Shown in pieces: positions 25,069 through 34,112 of a DNA stretch of 64,000 nucleotides; position 1 is the first letter of the stretch; each line of letters opens with the position of its first letter. Under the pieces are notes generated by a model. That model did not search any database, had not been told where the DNA came from, and worked only from the letters and a program-made list of their open reading frames with translations. Both the position numbers and the translations under genes were made by a program. Source of the stretch: Streptomyces sp. NBC_00525 (GTDB lineage: Bacteria; Actinomycetota; Actinomycetes; Streptomycetales; Streptomycetaceae); contig NZ_CP107834.1 in the NCBI RefSeq assembly GCF_036346595.1, positions 3,286,001-3,350,000 on the forward strand, written 5' to 3'.

Positions 25069-26388
25069 ATGACAACGCGTACGGGACAGGCATCGGGCCG
25101 GGAACGGGCAGGCCGGCGGAGAAGGGCACGCACCCGACTCCTCGCGACGGCCGCCGCGTTCCTCGTCGCCGCGACCACCGGCTGCTCCGCCTTCGGGGGC
25201 TCGCTGAGCGTCGTCTGGGAGGCCCCGGCCGACAACCTCGTCGAGGAACGGGGCAACGGCGCCTGGCTGGTCGGCGACACACTCGTCCGCAGCCGGTACG
25301 ACAAGGTCACCGCCTTCGCCGCGGATACGGGGAAGGCACGCTGGGAGTACACCCCGCCCGGCCGGGAACGCGTCTGCGCGGTCAGCCGGAACGCGGTCGA
25401 CTCCGTCGTACTGATCGCACGGGGCCGCAGCACGCCCGAGGGCTGCACCACCGTCGCCGCGCTCGACCTCACGACCGGCCGCGAGCGCTGGCACACCGCC
25501 CGCACGGCGGGCGGCCGACTCACCGAGACGCTCACCGGGATGGTCGCCGCGGGCGGCGGGCTGGCCGTCCTGCGGGACGCCGACGACGACTGGGCGATCG
25601 ACATGCGGCCCGGCATCCCCGGTGCGAAGGCCCTGCGCGCCTTCGACCTGCGGACCGGCGCCAAGCGCTGGACGGCGGCCGTTCCCGAGGGCTGCGTGCC
25701 CGAGCAGGTCGAGGCCGGGAAGCGGCAGGTCGTCGCCGTCCTCGCCTGCGACCGCACGGAACTGAGCCTCGCCGCGTTCGCCCCGGACGACGGCCGGCTG
25801 CGCTGGACCGCGCCGCTCGGCAGTCGCGCGGTGCCCGCGCCGGACGGACAACTGGCCCTGGTCTCCGCCGAACCGGCGATGGTGCGGACCGCTACGAGGG
25901 AGCTCGCGCCGGGCGCCTTCCTGGCCTTCGACGAGGCCGGGAAGACCACGGCCCGGATCGACTTCAAGGGCGACTACGGCGACCTGCGGGCCCACGTACC
26001 GGCCCTCGTGTCCGTCCGGGACGGGCGCCTCTACGTCGGCGCCGAGGGCCTGTCCGGCAGGGCGCACCGGGGCCGCGTCGTCGCCTTCGACCTCAAGGAC
26101 GGCCGCCGGCTCTGGCTGGAGAACGTGGCCGTCGCGGGCGGCCTGCGCGGCCTCGACGTGACCGGCGACCGGGTGACCGTCCTCTCCGACCAGGGCTCCC
26201 GCGAGGACGGCCACGAAGAGCTGCGGGTCCTCGACGCGGCCGACGGCGACGAGCGGGAGAAGATCGACACCGGCCTGGACATGATCCGCACGGACACCGA
26301 ACTGGCAGCCCTGTTCACATACAAGGACCAACTCGTCACAGCCCGCCGCACCCCGGGCAGCCCGTTCACGATGTACACCCGCGACTGA
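25069..26388 (+). CDS. PQQ-like beta-propeller lipoprotein
   Basis: 439 residues. A twin-Arg-rich N-terminus and hydrophobic stretch end in a lipobox-like VAATTGC-S, predicting a lipidated, surface-exposed protein. Repeated blades (DTLVRSRYDKVTAFAADTGKARW, TVAALDLTTGRERW, LRAFDLRTGAKRW, RVVAFDLKDGRRLW) mark a PQQ-binding-like propeller without evident enzyme residues. Such proteins often scaffold or sense. ATG 25069 follows a G-rich stretch. It converges on the kinase gene of the motor-like operon, but coregulation is not evident. Confidence 0.85.
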   Translation: MTTRTGQASGRERAGRRRRARTRLLATAAAFLVAATTGCSAFGGSLSVVWEAPADNLVEERGNGAWLVGDTLVRSRYDKVTAFAADTGKARWEYTPPGRERVCAVSRNAVDSVVLIARGRSTPEGCTTVAALDLTTGRERWHTARTAGGRLTETLTGMVAAGGGLAVLRDADDDWAIDMRPGIPGAKALRAFDLRTGAKRWTAAVPEGCVPEQVEAGKRQVVAVLACDRTELSLAAFAPDDGRLRWTAPLGSRAVPAPDGQLALVSAEPAMVRTATRELAPGAFLAFDEAGKTTARIDFKGDYGDLRAHVPALVSVRDGRLYVGAEGLSGRAHRGRVVAFDLKDGRRLWLENVAVAGGLRGLDVTGDRVTVLSDQGSREDGHEELRVLDAADGDEREKIDTGLDMIRTDTELAALFTYKDQLVTARRTPGSPFTMYTRD

Positions 26389-26450
26389 CCCCGGCCGAAC
26401 GCCTGCGACCCGGAGGGAGCCGCCCTGCCGGCCGGGCGCCGACCCTGCTG

Positions 26451-27404
26451 TCAGGGGGCGGGCTTCCGCAGGGGGATCGGTTTCCGGTCCCGTACGACGT
26501 CGAACATCGAGCGGTCGACGGCGGGCCGCGGTCGCCGGGTGACGGCGTTCAGCTTGATCGTGCCGCGCTCGCTCAGCGCGATGCTCCACTCGCCGGGCTT
26601 GGGGCGGGTTCCGCGCGGGCCCTTCGCCTGGGCCAGGAGCGTGCGCACGGCGGCCTCACGCCGGTCGTCCAGGCAGCCTTCGACGAAGGAGAGCGATTCG
26701 TCCGGGCGGGCATAGGCGTCGCGGGTCAGAATCCGCGTCACCATCAGTGCCGTCTTGTAGGCGTCGGTGTCCACCGTCGCCTCGGTGGAGGGGGCGAGCG
26801 GGTCGTTCCAGTCGGGGGTGGCGGCCTGCGGCAGGACGGCGCCGCTGCCGGCGAGCCGGAAGCCGTCGCAGTCCAGGAAATACACCGCAGGGTTCGGGAA
26901 GAGCGCCCACAGGGCGTTGGCATGGGAGATGTCGCCCACCACCAGACCGGCCGCGTGGAACCAGGCGATGGCCTCGGCACAGGACCGGGCGAGATCCCGG
27001 CGCTGTTCGGGAGCAGGCTGCACGATCTGCCGCCAGCCGGGTTTCGCCGTCCTGAGCAGGAACTGCATTTCCTGCAACCGCCGGCTGCCGGCCCCGTTGA
27101 CCCAGGTCATCCACTGCGGTGCCGCGTTCATCACGAATCCGACCGGCCGGCCCTGCTGAACCACCCGGCACAACGGCCATGCGGCGAGTTCGTCCAGCCG
27201 GGTCCGGTCGGAAGGGGGCAGCGACTGCCGGAAGTCCACCAGCCGGGCCAGCTCGGTGCCGTCCACCTCGGATGGGTTCTTGTACTCCTTGAGGAGGACC
27301 GCGTCGCCGTCCAGCGCGAACACGTCTCCCTGACCGCCGCTGCCCAGCCGTTGGCCGAGGACGAGCGAGGAGCGCTCGACGTCGCTGCCGTCAGCGGCCG
27401 TCAC
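26451..27404 (-). CDS. Ser/Thr protein kinase-like protein of the motor-like/VWA operon
   Basis: 317 residues. Glycine-rich loop GQRLGSGGQGDVFAL (about 15-30), Lys in VLLKEYK, catalytic segment VVGDISHANAL (Asp and Asn conserved, His-Arg of HRD replaced) near 155-165, and metal-binding Asp in FLDCDGF near 178. A kinase of this type occurs with VWA and PP2C genes in TerY-P triads. GTG 27404 has GGGAGGG six bases upstream and overlaps the PP2C stop (GTGA). Last gene of the operon. It probably phosphorylates operon partners, reversed by the PP2C. Confidence 0.85.
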   Translation of the reverse strand: MTAADGSDVERSSLVLGQRLGSGGQGDVFALDGDAVLLKEYKNPSEVDGTELARLVDFRQSLPPSDRTRLDELAAWPLCRVVQQGRPVGFVMNAAPQWMTWVNGAGSRRLQEMQFLLRTAKPGWRQIVQPAPEQRRDLARSCAEAIAWFHAAGLVVGDISHANALWALFPNPAVYFLDCDGFRLAGSGAVLPQAATPDWNDPLAPSTEATVDTDAYKTALMVTRILTRDAYARPDESLSFVEGCLDDRREAAVRTLLAQAKGPRGTRPKPGEWSIALSERGTIKLNAVTRRPRPAVDRSMFDVVRDRKPIPLRKPAP

Positions 27405-28657
27405 GGTGTTCCCTCCCACAGACAGATCGCGGTGCGGTCGTCGTCGTAGGACACCGCGCGCGTCTGCAGTTGCCACAGGAAGTCGGACATCGACGGGATC
27501 TCGCCGGAGCACCACGCGGCGGTCAGGATCTGCGCGAACTCCGGGTCCTTCTGCATCAGCGGATTGGTGATTCCGTCCGTGCCGAGCAGCAGCACATCAC
27601 CGGGGGCGGTGCGGAACAGCCGGGCCTTGGCCGTGCGGTAGGCATGAGGGAGAGCCTCGGTGCGTGTGTCGAGAATTCCCCCGGCGCCCTCGTCGCCGGA
27701 CAGCCACTGCCGTTGACGCAGCGAGATCAGACCGCCGTCCCCCACACCGAACAGGGCCCGGTCCCGGATGCCGGGGTCGGTGGGCACCAGCAGGACGTGG
27801 AGGGTGGTGGCGTAGTCGCTGTCCGAGTAGGTGAGGCGGTCACTGGCCGCCCGGCGCTCCCAGCTCGCGCGCTGCTTCGAGACCGCGCCGGCGAAGGACT
27901 TGTTGGCAAGGGCTCCGAGTTCGGCCAGGTCACCCGTACAGATCGCGGTGTGGATGCTCTCCGCGTCCTGGTGCAGGTAGGTGGCCGCCATCCGGGACAG
28001 CACGTACGAGCCACTGTGCGAGTAGGCGGCCGATCCCACGCCGTCCGCCACGGCGAGCAGCAGCATTTCCGCGTGCGGCGGGCCGATCCGGGTGACCAGC
28101 ATCGAGTCCTGCCGGCAGGTGCCCTCCCAGTTGTGCGAGTCGCCCCGTACGGACGCCGCCCGCACGGTGAGGTGACCTTCGGTGCAGCCGTCGAGGAGCA
28201 CATGAGGGTTGAACGCCGCGACCTCGTCACCGTCGTGAAGGGAAGGGGTGCGCAGAGGATGGGGCGGGTAGCGGGGAGGGCGCTTGCCGGTGTGCAGCGG
28301 GAGCCCGCGGCCCGACGCCGGCCGGCCGGGGCCGTCCGTGGACATCGCGCGGGACGCGTCGGCCGGGGCAGCCGGGGCAATCGCGTCGGCCGAGTCAGCC
28401 GGGGCAATCGCGTCGGCCGTTTCGACTGCTTCGACCGCCGGGGAAGCTGGCGCCTCGACGGGCCGCGGCACCTCGGGCGGCAGGGCGCGGGAGAGGTCCG
28501 AGGCCACGGACGGCTCCGGCTCCTGCTGCTCGGAGGGGCAGGGCAACTGCGACGTCCCATGGCTCATGGCCGAGCCGCCGACTGGGCCGCCGACCGGGCC
28601 GGGATCGGGATACGGGTGAGATCCGGCCGTCTCCGCGTGGTTCATCGAGCCGCTCAC
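27401..28657 (-). CDS. PP2C-type protein phosphatase of the motor-like/VWA operon
   Basis: About 418 residues. A Pro/Ala-rich, disordered-looking N-terminal ~150 residues contain imperfect ADAIAP repeats. The PP2C domain follows with metal-binding motifs LAVADGVGSAAYSHSGS, GVGDGGLIS, LLLGTDGITN and SYDDDRTAICLW. It should dephosphorylate Ser/Thr residues, opposing the kinase encoded next. GTG 28657 overlaps the VWA stop (GTGA); ATG 28645 is the alternative start. Regulation by proximity to the VWA protein is likely given triad logic. Confidence 0.87.
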   Translation of the reverse strand: MSGSMNHAETAGSHPYPDPGPVGGPVGGSAMSHGTSQLPCPSEQQEPEPSVASDLSRALPPEVPRPVEAPASPAVEAVETADAIAPADSADAIAPAAPADASRAMSTDGPGRPASGRGLPLHTGKRPPRYPPHPLRTPSLHDGDEVAAFNPHVLLDGCTEGHLTVRAASVRGDSHNWEGTCRQDSMLVTRIGPPHAEMLLLAVADGVGSAAYSHSGSYVLSRMAATYLHQDAESIHTAICTGDLAELGALANKSFAGAVSKQRASWERRAASDRLTYSDSDYATTLHVLLVPTDPGIRDRALFGVGDGGLISLRQRQWLSGDEGAGGILDTRTEALPHAYRTAKARLFRTAPGDVLLLGTDGITNPLMQKDPEFAQILTAAWCSGEIPSMSDFLWQLQTRAVSYDDDRTAICLWEGTP

Positions 28658-29328
28658 AGCTTGTCGAGGGAGAGAGTGGTGAAGCCCGGAATCGTCTCCT
28701 CCACCTGGAGGTCGAAGCCGTTGTTCCCCTGGGCGGCCATGCTCGTCGCCGACGTCACGATCGACTGGGTCAGGCTCTTGGCGAACTCGCGCAGCGCGGA
28801 GGCGGGGGTGACGGCGCTGTCGTTCTGCATGAAGCCGCGGAAGTTGGCGACGCGGGAGATGATCGCGGGATCGGCCTCGCTGATGCCGAACGCGATGATC
28901 TTCGGGGCGTAGCGGAACCTGGCCTTGTCCTCCAGATCCTCGAGGGCGCTCTCCCACCCGTCGTCCGTGGGCAGGCCGTCGGAGAGGAAGAACACCACCG
29001 GCCGGTACACCTCGTTCCCCTCCGCCTTCAGCGAGGTGACGTCCTTCTCGATGGCATCCCGAAGGACCCGGAAGGCGGAGCCGAAGGAGGTCATTCCTCC
29101 GGCGGACAGGGACGGCAGCGTCGTCAGCTCACTCAGGTCGGCCAGCGGCTGCAGAACGGCCGCGCTGTCCGAGAACCCGATCAGGGCGAACCGGGTCTTG
29201 TCCGCGACGGTGGGGTTCTCGCTGATCTCCTGGTGCAGTTCGGGCAGCGCCGCGTTGACGGTGTCTATGGCCTCACCGGACATCGACGCCGACTCGTCGC
29301 ACACGAGGTAGAAGGGAAGGATCTGCAT
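28654..29328 (-). CDS. VWA-domain protein (TerY-like)
   Basis: 224 residues forming one von Willebrand A domain. The MIDAS metal site is intact: DESASMSGEAID at 11-22, Thr in GMTSFGSAF, and FFLSDGLPTDDG. TerY-like VWA proteins form the first member of TerY-P triads with PP2C and kinase, as here. It likely acts as a metal-dependent adaptor that recruits the phosphatase/kinase. ATG 29328 has GGAG six bases upstream. It is 36 bases after the MotB-like gene and overlaps the PP2C start. Confidence 0.88.
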   Translation of the reverse strand: MQILPFYLVCDESASMSGEAIDTVNAALPELHQEISENPTVADKTRFALIGFSDSAAVLQPLADLSELTTLPSLSAGGMTSFGSAFRVLRDAIEKDVTSLKAEGNEVYRPVVFFLSDGLPTDDGWESALEDLEDKARFRYAPKIIAFGISEADPAIISRVANFRGFMQNDSAVTPASALREFAKSLTQSIVTSATSMAAQGNNGFDLQVEETIPGFTTLSLDKL

Positions 29329-29364
29329 GGACGCTCCAATGAGGTTGGCAGGACGGTGAGGCCG

Positions 29365-29868
29365 TCAGCGAGTGAAGAAGTAGATCTCCAGATCGGCGGA
29401 ACCCGTCGACCCTTTGCTCCAGAAGTTGCGAGGGGTCGCGCCGCGGAACATGGTGGGCCGAGCGACCTTCAGTGCCTTGTTGATCTCTTCGGCGTATGCC
29501 TGGCCGACGCCGGTCTCCGGAGCGTTCCCGAACGTGATGACGAAGGCGGCCGTACGCCCCTTGTACCGCGCGGTCTTCCTCGTCAGCTGGCTCACCATGG
29601 CGTCGGTGTCACCGGCGGATGCGGTCACTTCGAACTTCACCGGCTTGCGCTCCACCGACCGCGGCCCGGTCGGGCTGGGCTTGGGCTTGGGTGCGGTCGC
29701 CGATGTGGAGGCGGATGGACGAGGCGAAGCCCCGGACGCCTCGGCGGCGAGCGGGTCACCGCGGTCGCCCATGGACACCAGGGCCAGCACCAGGAGCATG
29801 TCGGCGAAGAGCCAGCCGGCCAGATGCACCGGATTGAACCGGAAGCCCTTACGGGGAACGCGGCTCAC
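29365..29868 (-). CDS. MotB/ZorB-like single-TM protein
   Basis: 167 residues. A short basic N-terminus precedes one membrane helix (HLAGWLFADMLLVLALVSM) containing an Asp in an F-A-D-M context, as in the proton-conducting helix of MotB/ZorB-type stator subunits. A Pro/Ser-rich linker follows, then an alpha/beta C-terminal domain (about 75-167: FEVTASAGDTDAMVSQL, AAFVITFGNAPETGVGQAYA) that may be a divergent OmpA-like peptidoglycan-binding fold. GTG 29868 overlaps the stop of the MotA-like gene (GTGA), which is exactly the motA/motB order. Assignment rests on TM-Asp, size and context. Confidence 0.65.
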   Translation of the reverse strand: MSRVPRKGFRFNPVHLAGWLFADMLLVLALVSMGDRGDPLAAEASGASPRPSASTSATAPKPKPSPTGPRSVERKPVKFEVTASAGDTDAMVSQLTRKTARYKGRTAAFVITFGNAPETGVGQAYAEEINKALKVARPTMFRGATPRNFWSKGSTGSADLEIYFFTR

Positions 29869-31340
29869 AGGCTGGGACCGATCGGGAGCTGGGCCTCCTT
29901 GGTTTGCCGCAGCGCTTCCTCCGCGAGCGACCGGGACGCGTCGGCCGCATCGGCCGCTTCCTGCGCGGACCGGGCATCGGCTTGCGCGGACTGGGCGCCG
30001 GCCTGCGCGGACTGGGCCCCCGCCTGCGCCGATTCTGCGGCCAGCACGGCACGTTCCAGGGCATCTGCCACCGTCGCGAACCGTTCGGTCGCCTCGTGCA
30101 GGGCCTTGCTCCTGGTCACGATGCCGCTGACGGCCTCCCGCGAGGCGTCGGCGGCGTCGCCGGTCCGCTGAGCCGCTGTACCGAGCCGGTTGATCAGCTG
30201 TCCGTTGAGATCGGAGACGACCTCCAGCCCCGTGGTGAACTCCCGCTGGGCCGCGGTCAGCCCGGTGACGGAGTCCTCGATGCGCAAGGCCGCTTGATTG
30301 AGGGTGGACTGCAGGCCGTCCCCATTGCCGGTGATCGCGACTTCCAGGTGGGACGTCGTCCGGAGCAGGGACGCGCGGACCTCGTCGACGTTCGTCCGGA
30401 GCTCCTCGAACGACTTGTCCAGGGTCTCGCGCTGTGCGTTGACGGCATCGGTGAGCCGGCGGCCCACCTCGGTGAACGGTGCGTCGAGCTCGCGGATCGC
30501 ACCGCCGATGGCCGTGCCGCTCTCGGCTACCGAGGTGTCGATGCCGGCGAGCAGTTCCTTGAGGGGCAGAACCGCGTCAGCCGCCTGTTCGAGCCGCTGC
30601 TCGGCCTTGTCCACGGACTGGCCCACGAGTTCGGCGGCACGTACCAGCAGTTCCTGGCTGCTGATCGCCTTCGTCTGCATGCGCTGGACGCGGCCGGCCG
30701 CTGCGTTGAGCTCGGCGGCGAAGCGCTGCGGCGACGCGAAGCGGTGGGCGTTGAGGAGCAGTTGTGCGCTGGTGAGAACCGGTACCAGACGGGTGAGGGC
30801 GGCACGAGACCGTTCCTCCGCCAGCTGCTCACGGCGATCAGCGGCACTGCGCAGCCAGCCGTGCCATAAGGCGAGTCCGAGCATCGCCCCCAGCGTGATG
30901 CACCCGGCCAGGGCCACATGCCCGAACCGGAACAGGCTGTCCAGGTGGCCCTGGAAGCCCGACTGCCAGAGCTGGAGAAAGGGCCGGTCAGCCGCCTTGG
31001 GATCGGCCCCGGTAAGAGCTCCGTACGCGCTGGATGCCTGTGCGAGTCCTAACCACGTGAACAGCAGGGGGAGGAAGACCATGCCCCCAAGTACCCAGTC
31101 CAGGCGGGCAGTCCAGCCGGCGCGTCGGTCGGGCTCGGGTGCGGCCACGCTTTCGGCTCTGGCGAAGTGGTGGAGCAGGTCCAGTTCGCACCAGGCGTCG
31201 AGGGCGCCCTCCTCGTCCGAGCCGATGGCCTGTGCCAGAGCGCTCAGTCCTTCGGCGACCGGTGCCAGTTCGGCTTCCTGCGCCAGATCTTCCAGGTGAC
31301 GAGCCGTCACCTTCTTGTCGAGAGGTCCCCCCACGGACAT
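29865..31340 (-). CDS. MotA/ZorA-like two-TM protein with long helical tail
   Basis: About 491 residues: a cytoplasmic N-terminal helical region, two membrane helices (about 80-103, LGGMVFLPLLFTWLGLAQAS; about 141-163, HVALAGCITLGAMLGLALWHG) separated by ~40 residues, then ~330 residues of helical, heptad-like sequence ending in AQ-rich repeats (AESAQAGAQSAQAGAQSAQA). A membrane core plus long cytoplasmic tail is the layout of ZorA in Zorya defence motors. ATG 31340 is chosen because codon bias is poor between 31341 and 31415. A TTA codon at 31050-31052 suggests bldA control. First gene of a five-gene operon. Confidence 0.6.
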   Translation of the reverse strand: MSVGGPLDKKVTARHLEDLAQEAELAPVAEGLSALAQAIGSDEEGALDAWCELDLLHHFARAESVAAPEPDRRAGWTARLDWVLGGMVFLPLLFTWLGLAQASSAYGALTGADPKAADRPFLQLWQSGFQGHLDSLFRFGHVALAGCITLGAMLGLALWHGWLRSAADRREQLAEERSRAALTRLVPVLTSAQLLLNAHRFASPQRFAAELNAAAGRVQRMQTKAISSQELLVRAAELVGQSVDKAEQRLEQAADAVLPLKELLAGIDTSVAESGTAIGGAIRELDAPFTEVGRRLTDAVNAQRETLDKSFEELRTNVDEVRASLLRTTSHLEVAITGNGDGLQSTLNQAALRIEDSVTGLTAAQREFTTGLEVVSDLNGQLINRLGTAAQRTGDAADASREAVSGIVTRSKALHEATERFATVADALERAVLAAESAQAGAQSAQAGAQSAQADARSAQEAADAADASRSLAEEALRQTKEAQLPIGPSL

Positions 31341-31536
31341 TCCCCGCCCTGGCGCGGCAGATCGCCGAACCCGTTGTGTCCACGGCTGAAGTGGCGGAGG
31401 GTCTCTCGACGCCACTCCCGTCCTGCATGATCAACCGGAGAGGACATTCACATCACCCTCACCGGGTGCGCAATGGTAGACCATATTTCGTTCAGTCAGT
31501 ACGACTTCCGGCAACGTCATTCGAGGGGGAGTTCTC
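31341..31536. other. Divergent promoter region, motor-like operon / TerD
   Basis: 196 bases between the two divergent units; holds both promoters. AT-richer around 31470-31500 (ACCATATTTCG). No gene seen. Confidence 0.45.
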
Positions 31537-32220
31537 ATGAGTGGAGACGGGCGCCGGCGCGGTGTCATCCGGCTGGGAGCCGGGGCGAGAACCGGGTCGG
31601 CGGCAGCACGCAGGGCCGAGGCGGGGAGGCCCTCCGCCGCCGGTCGTGGGCCGGTCGAGCTCACCAAATCGGCGCCTGCGGCCCGGATCTCGGGCCGCGG
31701 AGTGATGCAGGTCAACCTCAACTGGTCGGCATCCTCGGAGGCGGACCTCGACCTGGGCTGCATGGTGCAGACCCGAGACGGATTAGGCACGGCGATACAG
31801 CCGCTCGGGGAGGCATTCGGATCGCTCACCGAGTGGCCCTACGTCAGCCTGGACCAGGACGATCGCAGCGGCGCCTCGTCGGACGGGGAGACTCTGAGGA
31901 TCAGCCTGGAGCACCGGAGGGAATTCTCCAAGCTACTCGTCTATGTGTACGTCTACGAGGGGGCCGTGGACTTCCGGCGCCTAGGGGGCATCGTCACGGT
32001 GTCGGCGCCGGACGGCACGTGGCGTATCCACCTGGACGACTCACCGGCCGGTGCCACCTCGTGCGCCATCGCGCTGATCACGCCGGAACCGAACGGCCTG
32101 AACCTCCGACGCGAAGGCCGGTGGTTCACCCCGCACCACTACCTCGGCAGCCAACAACAGCTCGACGAGGCCTACGGGTTCGGCCTCGCCTGGGGCGTAG
32201 GAAGGAAGCCACCCCGATGA
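31537..32220 (+). CDS. TerD-family protein
   Basis: 227 residues. The Ala/Gly-rich N-terminus (about 1-50) is followed by a TerD-like beta-sandwich: QVNLNWSASSEADLDLGCMV, YVSLDQDDRSG (Asp cluster likely binding calcium), LRISLEHRREFSKLLVYVYV. TerD proteins take part in tellurite/phage/colicin stress responses and cooperate with TerY-P modules; here the gene is divergent from a VWA-PP2C-kinase operon. ATG 31537 follows GGGGGAG. A TTA codon lies at 31783-31785. It is longer than minimal TerD proteins because of its N-terminal extension. Confidence 0.82.
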   Translation: MSGDGRRRGVIRLGAGARTGSAAARRAEAGRPSAAGRGPVELTKSAPAARISGRGVMQVNLNWSASSEADLDLGCMVQTRDGLGTAIQPLGEAFGSLTEWPYVSLDQDDRSGASSDGETLRISLEHRREFSKLLVYVYVYEGAVDFRRLGGIVTVSAPDGTWRIHLDDSPAGATSCAIALITPEPNGLNLRREGRWFTPHHYLGSQQQLDEAYGFGLAWGVGRKPPR

Positions 32221-32341
32221 GCCCCTGCACCGCGAGCAGGCACCGGGCGAACGCATCTGCGGCCCGGCAGGTTTCACGCACTCTCGCATGAACCGCGGTG
32301 CTCCGTCCCACAGCCGGTATCCCGCCCCACCACCCTTGGCG

Positions 32342-32737
32342 TCAGTCCTCGATAACCGGCCGGACCGGCGAAAGGAACGGGTCCAAGCGAATGTGCAGTT
32401 GGCCCCTGGCCATCACTCGAACACGGAACGCTCCCTGGCCCGGCGGCATCTCCATGTCGGAGGAACGCTCGTAGAGCAACCCCCAGGAGCCGGGAAATCG
32501 GACGCAGATTTTCCGGAGGAGGGTATCCAATTCATCGGACTCATCGCGGCGGCGGTTCATCAGCCCGTTGGCGGTGACGAAGAACTCGCCATTGTGTGCT
32601 CTGAGTGTGACCTCGCCAGTGGCCCAGTTGATTCGGCTGATGTCAGCGCGCAGCTCCGAGATTCCCGCGTCCAGGGTTCCGGTGTCCGACTCTTCAGTTG
32701 ATTCGGCAATGCCGAACCAGCCATGGAACTCATACAT
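32342..32737 (-). CDS. Imm7-family immunity protein
   Basis: 131 residues beginning MYEFHGWFGIAES and containing NGEFFVTANGLMNRR, FPGSWGLLYERS and the terminal DPFLSPVRPVIED, which together match the Imm7 family of polymorphic-toxin immunity proteins. It should neutralise a contact-dependent toxin, but no toxin gene is in the window. ATG 32737 has GGAG nine bases upstream. Codon bias is weaker than in core genes, consistent with transfer. Orphan immunity genes often collect in arrays. Confidence 0.85.
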   Translation of the reverse strand: MYEFHGWFGIAESTEESDTGTLDAGISELRADISRINWATGEVTLRAHNGEFFVTANGLMNRRRDESDELDTLLRKICVRFPGSWGLLYERSSDMEMPPGQGAFRVRVMARGQLHIRLDPFLSPVRPVIED

Positions 32738-32790
32738 GCGGCTAACTCCAAGGTCGTCATGAGCTTCCGAAGGTAGGCGCATACCGTAGA

Positions 32791-34044
32791 TCATCCAAAT
32801 CCATCGGTACGCTCCATGACTTCCCGTACCGCATCCACCAGCTCTTCATCCGATAGGTCACCAGGATCTTTAAGGGCCGGATCGATGGAATAGTCCTCCA
32901 ACAGAGAGAAGATCTGATCGAAGGCCGCGAGGAGCGGGTCGCGGAGCCTCTCGCCGTCATTCTGGGACGCGCGCCGGGCGTCCAGCCACTCGCGGGCGAA
33001 GTCCGCTCCGCTGATGGACCCCGCAGCGAAGGCCTGCATCATTTTCACCTGACGGGCAGCGTTTGTTCCGGCGGGAATTTCCCGTGCACGGGCCCAGGCA
33101 ATGTGGCGGGGAGGAAATGACTGCGAGATGTCCTTGAACTCTGGCCATCGCTTGGCTGCGGCGCGAGCGTATCGCCCGAAGCGAGCGCGCCCTCCGTCCA
33201 CCCCTTCCGGAACGGCGCCCTTGAGGAATTCTGCTGTCCCTGCCACCAGCGCATACCCTGGGCGGGAGAACAGAACCGCACCCTGCTGGTCCGACGAGGC
33301 AAGAAGGAGGGGAGAGCTGACTCCAACGAGTTCCGATGCCGCTACGTCTGGTGCAATCAGCCGCCAGGTTCGACCAACAGTTTCTGACCCGAGCACCATC
33401 ACCAGTAGAGCGTCCGCTCCTCCCGTTCGGCAGCCTCTAGTGATGCGCTGGACCAGAGCGTCGTCCACGCGCGAGCCGGCAGGCACTGGAACGACACGCT
33501 TGTGGCCGATGGCCAACCAGGCCGGTTCGTAATCCCCGAGGCTGGACAAAATCCCCAGCTGACCGGAGTGAGTTTCGTTCGGGATAGCTTGTCTCTCCAT
33601 CGTGACCTCTGCGATGGCTGCGTCCGTGACGGCCTCCACATCCGGAATGTAGGGGCGAACATCGGGGAGCGGGGTGCAGAAGGTGACGTTCGAGGTGAGA
33701 AGAGCCTCTTCAGTGTCAGCGAAGGAGAGGGATACGTACGCCGTCACCTGAGTGTCACCGAAATGCGCATGCGCCTTCCGGAGGCAGGCCCACACGTACG
33801 CCAGGCACCGCCGAACGAGGAGGGGCGTACGTTCGTGCGGTGCGGCAGGGAGGTCGTAGTCGGTCATTCCCCTCCCGTTGATCGTTGTTTCCTCTGCGAT
33901 TCGGTCGGCGTAGGTACTGAACGTCTCCGGACAGAGATCGGCCAGCACCCTTCCCCCAGAGGGAGTGACGGACCAACCACGTTCCACGACCTCGCGGAAA
34001 AACGGAGGAATGTCTCCATCCGTCAGGTCGGAGAGATCCGTCAT
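32791..34044 (-). CDS. Protein with C-terminal colicin-immunity-like domain
   Basis: About 417 residues. The last ~90 (FAAGSISGADFAREWLDARR through the acidic LSDEELVDAVREVMER tail) resemble the colicin D-type immunity domain: short helices with GxIsg-xxFxxxwl. The preceding ~320 residues are an alpha/beta region I cannot assign. ATG 34044 has GGAGA eight bases upstream; the frame is open to 34128. A central segment (ADRIAEE...MTDYDLPAA) recurs in the frameshifted gene just upstream, showing duplication and decay within the cluster. Confidence 0.7.
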   Translation of the reverse strand: MTDLSDLTDGDIPPFFREVVERGWSVTPSGGRVLADLCPETFSTYADRIAEETTINGRGMTDYDLPAAPHERTPLLVRRCLAYVWACLRKAHAHFGDTQVTAYVSLSFADTEEALLTSNVTFCTPLPDVRPYIPDVEAVTDAAIAEVTMERQAIPNETHSGQLGILSSLGDYEPAWLAIGHKRVVPVPAGSRVDDALVQRITRGCRTGGADALLVMVLGSETVGRTWRLIAPDVAASELVGVSSPLLLASSDQQGAVLFSRPGYALVAGTAEFLKGAVPEGVDGGRARFGRYARAAAKRWPEFKDISQSFPPRHIAWARAREIPAGTNAARQVKMMQAFAAGSISGADFAREWLDARRASQNDGERLRDPLLAAFDQIFSLLEDYSIDPALKDPGDLSDEELVDAVREVMERTDGFG

Positions 34045-34112
34045 CCGCAGGATCTCCCGCATCCGAGGATTACTTCGCACGCCCATCCCTCGCCGGGTCG
34101 GCAAGCCCTTTC

